Shown: piece by piece, positions 12,545 to 20,425 of the stretch | Layout: the number at the start of each line of letters is the position of its first letter | Numbering within the stretch: position 1 is the stretch's first letter | DNA from: Ophthalmolycus amberensis | Taxonomy: Eukaryota; Chordata; Actinopteri; Perciformes; Zoarcidae | Length of the DNA stretch: 64,000 bases | Direction of reading: 5' to 3' | NCBI GenBank assembly: GCA_024529925.1 | Contig: JAFEUB010001107.1 | Span: forward strand, 1,571,001 to 1,635,000 | Program-made: the position numbers and the translations under genes | The notes under the pieces: model-generated | Seen by the model: the letters and a program-made list of their open reading frames with translations, nothing else | What the model was told of the DNA's origin: nothing | Database searches by the model: none

Positions 12545-13345
12545 ACTGTGCTTAACTACAATTTTGAGGTACTTGTACTTGATTACTTCTATTTTTTTGC
12601 GACTTTTTTGCTTCTACTTTAGTACATTTTGGAGGGAAATATTGCAGAAATGACAACATTACATGTTTTTGACAGCTATCGTCACTTTGCAGGTCAAGAT
12701 GTTCCATTCCAAACATAAATAGAAGGTAGTTTAAATCGGTAACAATACAAACAGTATGTAAAGTAATTCAAATGAGCTGCAACATAAAAAAAAGCCTCTT
12801 AAAAAGTCATATCAGCAATATTAATGCTAATGTTGTTTTATGTGGAATTACAAAAGGGGGTCATTCTGATGCACAGTGAGTACTTTTATTTTGTTTGTTT
12901 GCCAAGACTACTATTGTACTTTGAATTAAAGGGGAACGCCACCTAAATTCAGAATTCTAATAAGTTATTCCCATGGCCTCGGAGTGCTGCTCGATAGACA
13001 ATGAATGAGAGACTTTGTTTCTAGTTGCCGTGTTCAGAAACAGAAAATGTGGCCATGTAATCAGGACATTATGTCATCTATAACAACTCATTGTCGATGG
13101 AGCAGTTCCACACTTTATTGTTGATGACATCACACATTTGAGCTATAGCGCTCTTGTTTTTATTGAGGGGGGGGGGGGGGGAGATTTGGGAAAGAGCTTC
13201 TAGTAATATTTTAGGACCGTCTCAGACCATGGGAATAACATGTAGGGGTTTTTGAAAATGGGCATAGTTCCCCTTTTATCTTTTTAAATGTCGTAATTTT
13301 ACTTGTCATGTTTTACTGCGACTTGAACTTAAGTGAAGGGTCTCG
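12545..13345 (-). repeat. Interspersed repeat family E, split by an insertion
   Basis: The phrases CTTGTACTTGATTACTTCTA, CTACTTTAGTACATTTTGGA, GGGAAATATTG and GAGTACTTTTATTTTG belong to a very common teleost repeat type built around ACTTTTACTT. The copy stops at about 12925 and its continuation (GTAATTTTACTTGTC) resumes at about 13290, on the far side of the element at 12929-13275. Strand is arbitrary. Confidence 0.55.
12929..13275. mobile_element. MITE with AAGGGGAAC terminal inverted repeats
   Basis: The left end AAGGGGAAC and right end GTTCCCCTT are perfect inverted repeats. TTA flanks both sides (12926-12928 and 13276-13278). The inner arms continue to pair, with TTATTCCCATGG near 12964 matching CCATGGGAATAA near 13228. 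At 347 bp it has no transposase frame, so it is non-autonomous. A TTA (TWA) target duplication is characteristic of PIF/Harbinger elements, which is the most likely class. A run of 15 G sits inside at 13167-13181. Confidence 0.7.
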
Positions 13346-14219
13346 ACCCTTCCTCTGACACGCTAAAAATACGTTGTGTTTTTACAAAGTTTACCAAAAA
13401 AAAATTATGTGAGACGAGTAAAACATTTTAGTTAATGTTTGCCTCTGAAGGATACCATGGAAGTTCCGTTTCAAAATAGTAGTTATGATACTGTGCAGCG
13501 CAGCTCTTAAAATGTTCCCAACTTCATGAAGGCCCGTTTGGAAGTTGACAAGTCAGCAAATTGAACAGAATTCACCATTTCACTGGATAGATGCTCTGTT
13601 TTTGGAAATGAGATGAGCGATACGAATCAGGAGCTGGAGTTTGACAGCAACTGTTGCACTGCAGCAGTCTGCTGGAGCTGGAGCTCCCTCCTCCTCCTCC
13701 TCATCATCCTCCTCTCCCTCCTCCTGCTCTCAGAGTTCCGGGTTCCTAGACTGCTGTCTCCCCCTGTTGACCACAAGGTGTAACTGTAGGTATGGACCCA
13801 GCGTGGAGAAAGACACTTATTAAAAACACAAGAAACTGTTTTTGAAAGTAAGAATAGAAAGTGTGTTGAGCTGTTTGGGATGCTGAATGTCAGAAAATAC
13901 ATAGTTTTGCTGATAATGTCTATTTATTTGCTTAATTGTACTTGCCATGCGTTTGCAGTGAATTTATTTCTTTCAACACTTTCCCTCATAATAAAAATCA
14001 CTTTTTCCTCAATTATAGCGCATAAATACATATATTCCATTTGTCTGATTAAATGCTTCTTTCCCCATATAGCCTTGTTAAAATCTATAGGAAAATCAAG
14101 CCGGATTAAGCTGCATATATACTGGCTCGTGGGCAGTGTGTGTATGTTTGAGGGAAAGTGTCTGTGTGTGTTTTGTGTGCTGGTTAGTGGAAGGGGGGAC
14201 GGTATCGAATTCCTTCACT
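13346..14219 (+). promoter_or_regulatory. Distal 5' flank of sox9
   Basis: This sequence precedes the core promoter. It has a (CTC)n-like pyrimidine stretch at 13685-13730. An AT-rich part at 13880-14120 contains several TAAT-type motifs and a CCATATAG element resembling a CArG box. A long open frame (13880-14623) runs through it into the 5'UTR, but its translation is not protein-like. Proximal regulatory function is inferred from position. Confidence 0.35.
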
Positions 14220-14312
14220 TTGGCGTCACGTGCTGTCGTCCAATCAGGTCCGGGCTTTCCTGTGCGGCATGGCAGCGCTCTTATAAAGCCTGCATGCGAA
14301 GCGTTTGCAGTT
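14220..14312 (+). promoter_or_regulatory. sox9: Core promoter of sox9
   Basis: A CACGTG E-box overlapping a CGTCAC CRE-like half-site lies at about 14225-14232. A CCAAT box (CCAATCAG) is at 14240-14247 and a TATA box (TATAAA) at 14282-14287. The CCAAT-to-TATA spacing of about 40 bases is normal, and a TATA box there predicts transcription starting near 14310-14316. The resulting 5'UTR of about 390 bases is close to the length I recall for mammalian SOX9, whose promoter also uses TATA, CCAAT and CREB-type sites. Confidence 0.7.
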
Positions 14313-14700
14313 CAACGCACTCACGCGTTCTGGGGATTGTACTTGGGAGACCAGAGAGGAGCACTTTACCGTTTCATCCTACAGAGTTGAGGGTGAACTC
14401 TAACCAGCTGGCTTGTTCTTTTTTGTTTTGCCTTTTTCAAGTGCGGTCCGGCTCGCGGAGAACGCACTCATCCTCGGAGTCCGTCAGACAGCCGTGCGTA
14501 AAGACACACTCGCTCCAAATCGGTTTTACGCACCGGAGCGAAAGAGAATCAGTCGCCAGTTTTTCAGAGCAGTTATCTCAGTTGAAAGATCGAACTCATC
14601 TTGGCAAGGTGAAGTCCATTTAGAGACGTTTTCCCTCTCGCAATAAAGCAGAAGCAACTCCTCCGTTTCACGCGTAATTTGGCACCAAACTGCTTTTCGT
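14313..14700 (+). other. sox9: sox9 5'UTR (predicted)
   Basis: It extends from the start site predicted by the TATA box to the start codon. It has no ATG, so no upstream reading frame competes with the main one. It is moderately GC- and CpG-rich. No splice-acceptor/donor pair interrupts it convincingly. The exact 5' end is unmapped. Confidence 0.6.
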
Positions 14701-16604
14701 ATGAATCTCCTCGACCCTTACCTGAAGATGACGGAGGAACAAGACAAGTGTCTCTCCGACGTCCCGAGCCCGAGCATGTCCGAGGACTCCGCGGGCTCTC
14801 CGTGCCCGTCCGGCTCGGGCTCCGACACCGAGAACACGCGGCCGTCGGAGAACGGGCTGCTCGGTGTGGAAGGAGAGTTCAAGAAGGAGGACGACGATAA
14901 GTTCCCCGCTTGCATCCGCGAGGCGGTGTCCCAGGTGCTCAAGGGCTATGACTGGACTCTCGTGCCCATGCCAGTGCGCGTTAACGGATCTTCTAAGAAC
15001 AAGCCTCACGTGAAGAGACCGATGAACGCCTTCATGGTGTGGGCTCAGGCTGCGCGGAGGAAGCTGGCGGATCAATACCCTCACCTGCACAACGCGGAGC
15101 TCAGCAAAACTCTGGGGAAACTCTGGAGGTAAGTGTGGATGCTCCACTTTTACGCACAGATTAGGATGCAAGGACAGTTGTGTTTTTTATTATTTGACCT
15201 ATAGTTTCAGTTTAGCACGTTTACTCTTTATCTCCTCTGCAAACCGAAGCGGCTGTATGATTGGAATTATTGAAATAGTCTTGGAATGGAGCATTTAAAG
15301 TGAGCCGTTTATAGTGTTTGGTTAATGAATGGTTTCTTTTTACGCGCAGACTTCTCAACGAAGTGGAGAAGCGGCCGTTTGTGGAGGAGGCCGAGCGGCT
15401 CCGGGTGCAGCACAAGAAGGATCACCCCGACTACAAATACCAGCCCCGGCGGAGGAAGTCCGTAAAGAACGGCCAGAGCGAGTCGGAGGACGGCAGCGAG
15501 CAGACGCACATTTCCCCCACTGCCATCTTCAAAGCTCTCCAGCAGGCGGACTCCCCGGCCTCCAGCATGGGAGAGGTGCACTCACCGAGTGAGCACTCAG
15601 GTGAGAAAGGAAGAGTGTTTTTATCAGTACTCTAAGTAGTCACACAGTCACCTCAGTGCATGTTTGAATGCCTCATGTGCTCCGCGTTTTCTCTGAAGAC
15701 TCAAAACTCTTAAATTAATTAGTTAGTTTATTTGCTTAAAAAGTACGAAACTAAATGAACAGAGAGCAAACTCTTACCTGTGTCATGTTTTTTTAAACTT
15801 CCAGGCTCCCAGGGGCCCCCTACTCCTCCCACCACCCCAAAGACTGACGTCAGCTCAGGCAAGATGGACCTGAAGCGTGAAGGTGGTCTCCGCTCTCAGC
15901 TCAACATCGACTTCCGCGACGTGGACATCGGCGAGCTGAGCAGCGACGTCATCTCCCACATCGAGACCTTTGACGTCAACGAATTCGACCAGTACCTCCC
16001 ACCCAACGGGCACCCCGGCTCCGGCTCCGGCAACGCCGCGCCAGTCACCTACACCGGCAGCTACAGCATCAGCAGTGGCGGCGGTGCGCCGGTGAGCCCG
16101 CAGACGGGAGTCGCTGCGGCCTGGCTGGCGAAAAGCCAAAACCAGCAGGGACAGCAGCAGCACACTCTGACCCCTCTGGGGAGCGGAGGCTCAGAGGCGG
16201 CTCAGGCGCAGCACAGGACCCAGATCAAGACGGAGCAGCTGAGCCCGAGCCACTACACCGAGCAGCAGGGCTCCCCGCAGCACGTCGTCTACAACAGCCC
16301 CTTCAACCTGCAGCACTACAGCCCCCCCTCCTCCTCCTCCTACCCAGCCACCATCTCCAGGGCGCAGCAGTACGACTACTCCGACCACCAGGGGGGCGGC
16401 GCCGCCGCATCCTCCTACTACAGCCACGCGGGGGCGGGGCAGGGCTCGGGGCTGTACTCGACTATCTGCTACATGAGCAGCCCCACCAGCCAGAGGCCCA
16501 TGTACACGCCCATAACCGACAACACGGGGGTGCCCTCCATCCCTCAGAGCAGCCCGCAGCACTGGGAGCAGGCCCCGGTCTACACCCAGCTCACCAGACC
16601 CTGA
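14701..16604 (+). CDS. sox9: SOX9 transcription factor (probably the sox9b paralog)
   Basis: The gene encodes a nuclear SOXE HMG-box activator that drives chondrogenesis, gonad and neural-crest programmes in vertebrates. The exons are 14701-15128, 15350-15600 and 15805-16604. Both introns are GT-AG and split codons 143 and 227, and the frame closes at exactly 492 residues plus TGA. From N to C: MNLLDPYLKM start, dimerisation region about 62-100 with CIREAVSQVLKGYDW, HMG box about 104-172 (VKRPMNAFMVW, wedge residues F111/M112), basic tail PRRRKS with serine 180, proline/threonine stretch TPPTTPKT (233-240), central activation segment 267-298 (DIGELSSDV...DQYLPPNGHPG), Q-rich 335-346, and C-terminal activation domain ending PVYTQLTRP. 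SUMO-type motifs FKKE (60-63), LKRE (249-252) and IKTE (367-370) are present. The mammalian proline/glutamine/alanine-rich block is absent, as is usual in fish. The start is fixed by family conservation, although the ATG context is weak. SPSEHSG and FPACIREAV suggest sox9b, but sox9a is not excluded without a tree. Confidence 0.97.
15129..15349 (+). other. sox9: sox9 intron 1
   Basis: The intron has donor AG|GTAAGT at 15129 and acceptor CGCAG|A ending at 15349. It is 221 bp and interrupts the HMG box within arginine codon 143, the position conserved in SOXE genes. It is much shorter than in mammals. Confidence 0.93.
15601..15804 (+). other. sox9: sox9 intron 2
   Basis: The donor is CAG|GTGAGA at 15601 and the acceptor TTCCAG|GC ends at 15804. 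It is 204 bp and interrupts glycine codon 227. A CAG seven bases further on would shift the frame, so the acceptor ending at 15804 is the one used. Confidence 0.93.
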
Positions 16605-16609
16605 GAGGC

Positions 16610-16610
<1 letters not shown>

Positions 16611-16640
<30 letters not shown>
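16611..16640 (+). repeat. (AC)15 microsatellite in the 3'UTR
   Basis: It is a perfect CA run beginning six bases after the sox9 stop codon, so it is transcribed. It is likely to be polymorphic and could be used as a locus marker. Confidence 0.95.
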
Positions 16641-16643
<3 letters not shown>

Positions 16644-16797
16644 GAGAGACGCTGACAGACATGTACAGCCACGCAGATCTGACATACAGAACACTTTACT
16701 GCAGGGAGAGCTCCTCCTCCTGATCTGCTCCCTGAATCAGACACTTGAATGAAGAAGAGGAAGAAGAGGAGAGCTGGACTTGTGATTGGCTCACATC

Positions 16798-16804
16798 GTG
16801 CCTT
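16798..16804 (+). promoter_or_regulatory. miR-124 seed match, site 1
   Basis: GTGCCTT is complementary to miR-124 nucleotides 2-8 and lies 194 bases into the 3'UTR. miR-124 repression of Sox9 is described in mammalian neurogenesis. Use in this species is inferred. Confidence 0.45.
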
Positions 16805-16909
16805 GCTATTATATCTTGATAGAAACTTTATATATATATATTTTTAGAGAGATGGAGAGACTTAGGAAAATCCTCTGTGAGGACTTATTGATTGTTGATA
16901 TTTCAGTAG

Positions 16910-16916
16910 GTACTGT
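16910..16916 (+). promoter_or_regulatory. miR-101 seed match, site 1
   Basis: GTACTGT is complementary to miR-101 nucleotides 2-8. miR-101 targeting of SOX9 is reported in mammals. This is a 7-mer match only, so chance occurrence is possible. Confidence 0.4.
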
Positions 16917-16968
16917 GTATGTTTCTCTTTGGTTTTATTTCTTCACACGCTGGCAGTTTGTAACCCGA

Positions 16969-16985
16969 GGGGGGGGGGGGGGGGG
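16969..16985 (+). repeat. G17 homopolymer in the 3'UTR
   Basis: Seventeen consecutive G residues lie within the predicted transcript. The tract may form a G-rich structure in the RNA. Its length is prone to sequencing error and slippage. Confidence 0.85.
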
Positions 16986-17295
16986 TCTGGGTAATTATTT
17001 CTACCTGTAGATATAAAACAAAACAACAAAGCTTTATATTTCACACAGTTTAGCAGCTAACCCACTCACGGTCGCGCAGATTCTGGTTTTCTCTTCGATT
17101 TCCATGTTTTGCTTCTCTTCGCTCTCAGCAAGTAAGTTTATAAGCTGTTATGCTGTCGATTTGTTTTCCCACCTTACGCGTCGTGATCATCGAGAGGGGG
17201 AAAAAAAGGAGCTATGAGGCAATACAGAGGAAGAGAGAGGCTCTGCTTTCACAACGCTGTCTTGACGGGGGAGACTGCATCCCTGTCCACCATCC

Positions 17296-17302
17296 GTGCC
17301 TT
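17296..17302 (+). promoter_or_regulatory. miR-124 seed match, site 2
   Basis: This is a second GTGCCTT 7-mer, about 500 bases after the first. Two sites in one 3'UTR make regulation more plausible than one. Confidence 0.45.
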
Positions 17303-17501
17303 GGATTTTTACACTCAAACTGTTTTTGTATGCGCGTGTTTGTGTGTGTGTGCGCAACGGCCACAGCTGAGATTACACTTACCGTCCAACAGCGTGTGTT
17401 TGACAGCTACAGGAAGTCACCTTTGACCCCCCCCCCCCTGCAGTCTCACACCACGCTGGTGTCCAAAACACTCCCTTCACCCTCAAACCCAGTTTGAAAC
17501 T

Positions 17502-17514
17502 TTATTTATTTATT
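17502..17514 (+). promoter_or_regulatory. AU-rich element
   Basis: TTATTTATTTATT contains overlapping ATTTA pentamers and the UUAUUUAUU nonamer typical of mRNA-destabilising elements. It sits in an AT-rich 3'UTR section. Confidence 0.55.
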
Positions 17515-17824
17515 CGCTTTAATTTTATTTCAAAGTAATTATTTTGTATACTATTCTTATAACTAATGAATTGTCCTCTTTGTAAATGTAGACGGCATAT
17601 AATTTCCCCTTTTTTATTTTGAATTTCCACCCAGGAGGTACTTACACAAAAATGGTACCCGCTGTAATCGTCTTTTTTTTTGTTTATTTATGTTATCTAA
17701 ATGTCTTAAGTATGTATTTGCCTTTTTTCTGAGGGTCGGGGGGGGATTATCTAACAATTTGTGTACGGATTATTTGTTATTTGTGAATTTCCTTAGAGTT
17801 AGACTTTAACTATACGGCTGAAAT

Positions 17825-17832
17825 AACTGGAA
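17825..17832 (+). promoter_or_regulatory. miR-145 8-mer seed match
   Basis: AACTGGAA pairs with miR-145 nucleotides 2-8 and has an A opposite nucleotide 1, giving a full 8-mer site. miR-145 directly represses SOX9 in mammalian chondrocytes. The AT-rich surroundings favour accessibility. Confidence 0.5.
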
Positions 17833-18005
17833 AAATGTTATCTCACTTACAAGGTTTTTACACTTTTTCTTTTTCTTTTGTTTGTGCGATCACCAGAGGG
17901 ACCGTCTGCTCTACCAATTTCCATTTCCTTTTCTCTCAATAAGAACTGACGTTCACAATACTCTTTATTTTTTTGTTCCTTCCTCTGTGATCTTGCCATG
18001 TATTT

Positions 18006-18012
18006 GTACTGT
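18006..18012 (+). promoter_or_regulatory. miR-101 seed match, site 2
   Basis: This second GTACTGT 7-mer lies about 30 bases before the poly(A) signal, near the transcript end, where miRNA sites tend to be effective. Confidence 0.4.
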
Positions 18013-18042
18013 CTTTAAAGAATCTTTTGTATATGTATTTGC

Positions 18043-18048
18043 AATAAA
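18043..18048 (+). terminator. sox9: sox9 poly(A) signal AATAAA
   Basis: It is the only canonical AATAAA after the stop codon. The GTTTGTCAAAGTTT stretch about 30 bases downstream suits the cleavage-factor binding region. Cleavage is expected near 18060-18070. Confidence 0.75.
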
Positions 18049-18065
18049 AAAAAAGAAAACGCGAT

Positions 18066-18785
18066 CAAAAACAAATGGAAGTTTGTCAAAGTTTATCTTC
18101 AGGATAAAACATCACATCAGACACTGAGCCACCAACAGATGTAGAGTACTTCTTGTGTTTCCCACATGCCACAGTTAGTGAAGTCTTATTAACTTCAGGG
18201 TGAAAGATGACCTGCCACTAAGACAACTTTACATTTGATGACTTTTCCTAAAGTAACCCTCACAGTAGAAAAAGTAAAAGCCTGCCTTGGTTTAGATTTC
18301 CATGACGGCTGTACACCTCCAGGCTACAAAGATTGTCTTTGGCTGAGTTATGACCCGGCAGCAGTAGAATAATTTATACACACACACACACACACAAAGC
18401 AATACAAATAGACACACACACTGAGAATATCTGATACTGATTGAACAAAACACTTTCTTGGGCTTGTCCGCTGCACGAAACCACACAAGCTCACAGACAA
18501 AACTTTAAAAAGAAAATCTTCAAAGCATTGTGTACTAATGGAGAATGCAGTCAGAGGCAACATCATCTGCTATAAAAGTGCTGCTGATGACAAGAAGTTC
18601 TCTCTTTGCTGAGGCCGCGAGTCGACGTTTCAGAGCCCAACACGTTGTACGGGAATATTTATCAGATGGTTGTAGAGGACTGCAGCACAAATACTGTGTG
18701 CTGCACATGTGAGAAATGTGTCTGTAACTAGAATACTGTCCTACTATGACACAAATGTCTATAATGAATGATAAAATACTGATAA
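18066..18785. other. Non-coding stretch downstream of sox9
   Basis: It contains an AC microsatellite at 18378-18396. No gene or named repeat is visible. Confidence 0.45.
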
Positions 18786-19160
18786 TGCGTTATGATCTGC
18801 TTATAGCACTGTATGATTATAAGTCATAAATATTCATAATACTTCAAAAGAATAACACATTTTAAAACAATTCATAATGAATAATAAGATGTTTACTATG
18901 TATATAAGGCATTATAAACTTTCCTTGTAATGTGTTTTATGATTATACAGCATTATAAGAACATTATAATGCCTTAAAACTATGAGAATTATAATACACT
19001 ATAATCCTTGCAAAAATAAATGTCAGTGAGTGACCAGCAATGATGAAGTATTATGATATAGTAAATAATGATTGTTGGTTATATATTGTTATAAAGCATT
19101 ATGGCTGTTATGAGTGCTTATAACTAAAATCATACAGTGCTATAAGCACATTATAACAGA
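18786..19160. mobile_element. Non-autonomous element with inverted ends (MITE-like)
   Basis: The left end (about 18788-18819) and the reverse complement of the right end (about 19127-19158) share TGCTTATAGCACTGTATGAT with a few mismatches outside it. The interior is AT-rich, repeating ATTATAA/TTATAAT, and has no coding frame. The element is about 375 bp and is a decayed DNA-transposon derivative. No clear target duplication was found. Confidence 0.65.
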
Positions 19161-20190
19161 TAATAGGCATGGGCGACACAGAAAGTGCATTCCATTTGTG
19201 TTCTTCACATTTTTGTTTTGTATCTATTATCTTACTTTATTCTAATTTATTGATGTTGTTTATACACCTTGTGGGCGGGGCCACTGGTTTAAAAATGGAA
19301 GAAGGCTAGTATTTTGTCGTTTAATTCATCATTGTACAGTATATAACTATACTATGTTGCCTAAATCACTGTTTCCCTTTAGTTTTTTACCCAGACTATT
19401 CACAAAGTTTGCGACATATACGGCAAGTTGTGCATGGTAGATTTGGGGTTCAAACATTCCATCAATGCGTTTGTTATTTTCGGGGTGAAGCGAGGGTGGG
19501 TCATTTCTGACCCTTATCAAGAGGAGTACAGAATGCTGGGACTACACAGGGGTTAAGAGAAGAGTGCCAAGAAACAGGACGAGTTTTGTTTTCCCAGAAG
19601 CCTTGTTATTCTTCCCCCTGCTTTTATTTTCTTCCTCCCTCTCTCTCTCCCTGTCAGCTGGTAGCAGCAGGGGGTTTGTGAGGCTCTGGGGGGCCTGAAG
19701 GGGTGGGGGGGGGGGGGGAGGCAGTGATATAACAAGTGCTGTAAAACTGCTGAAATGAATCTGAATTCATTTCAATAGAGGAAACTTGAGGGAGAAAGAA
19801 AGTGGCGTGCATAGATAATAAAAAAATCTTGGTGTGGGAGGAAAAGATTCAAATTAACAGTGACACAGACTATTAGCTGAAAACGTTGCATTTGAACGAT
19901 GTCCAGCACAAAAAGCTTGTAACTCCCAACTCAGGTTACCGTCGTGTTTTAGCTTCAGAACGGCTGTTGAAACCCATAATAGTTGCAGAAAAAACTCTTT
20001 TTCGTTTGAATTAGTTTCCGAAAGTTGCAACACAGCATGGGTGGATATAGTCGCATTCACATAAACACACAACCTCAGAAAGCTTTGTAGCTTTAACTTT
20101 TGACTTGTTTTCCCCTTTTCTTTATCAAACAAGTTCCAATGTTCTCAAACTAAATATGTTAAGATATGGTTTGGCAAGTATGTTACATTT
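19161..20190. other. Non-coding stretch
   Basis: It holds a G14 run at 19705-19718 and a perfect 10-base inverted repeat with a 4-base loop at 19751-19774. No gene is supported. Confidence 0.45.
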
Positions 20191-20194
20191 GCTC

Positions 20195-20425
20195 AAGATC
20201 CAGACATTTAGTTGATAAATCAAACAGAAAAATAATTGGCAATCATTTTGAAAATATAGATAAATAGTTTAAGTCAATTATCAATTAAAGAAAATTAATA
20301 AAGTTGGTCGGACAAAACAAGACGTGGGAAATGGTGTGATTTGATTACGGTTTGATATAGTAAATGATTAATCGATGAAGTACTTGATAGATGAAACTAA
20401 TAGTTTCAGTCGTAAAATCAGATGA
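20195..20425. repeat. Interspersed repeat family F, copy 1
   Basis: The phrases AATAATTGGCA, GTCGGACAAAACAAGAC, AATGATTAATCGATGA and AACTAATAGTTTCAG are typical of a common teleost repeat. A second copy with GTCGGTAAGACAAAACAAG lies at 25720-25935. A short related piece (GGGTTGCAGCAATTAATC) lies at about 47755. Confidence 0.55.

Larger units (their letters stand above)
16605..18065 (+). other. sox9: sox9 3'UTR (predicted)
   Basis: It runs from the stop codon to just past the only AATAAA. It is long and AT-rich towards its end, as SOX9 3'UTRs are. It contains a CA microsatellite, a 17-base G run, an AU-rich element and seed matches to miR-124, miR-101 and miR-145, annotated separately. The 3' cleavage point is estimated from the poly(A) signal. 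Confidence 0.75.

Noticed and set aside
9000..14200. A fish counterpart of the testis enhancer TESCO upstream of sox9
   Set aside because: As far as I know TESCO is not conserved in teleosts, and I could not identify its paired SOX/SF1 arrangement by eye.
13880..14623. A 247-codon open frame on the + strand reaching into the sox9 leader
   Set aside because: It overlaps the TATA/CCAAT promoter and the 5'UTR, and its translation has no domain and reads as AT-rich non-coding sequence. Its frame also ends before the sox9 start.
14668..15171. A 167-codon frame antisense to sox9 exon 1
   Set aside because: It mirrors GC-rich coding sequence on the other strand and crosses the exon-intron boundary. 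Its arginine/histidine/leucine-rich translation is typical of antisense shadows.
15805..15812. Alternative exon 3 acceptor after the CAG at 15809-15811
   Set aside because: Its use would shift the frame and destroy the conserved GPPTPPTTPKTD segment, whereas the acceptor at 15804 preserves it.
16191..16694. A 167-codon frame antisense to exon 3, with a cysteine/valine run from the CA repeat
   Set aside because: It is produced by the antisense of a GC-rich exon and the (AC)15 microsatellite. No independent gene evidence exists.
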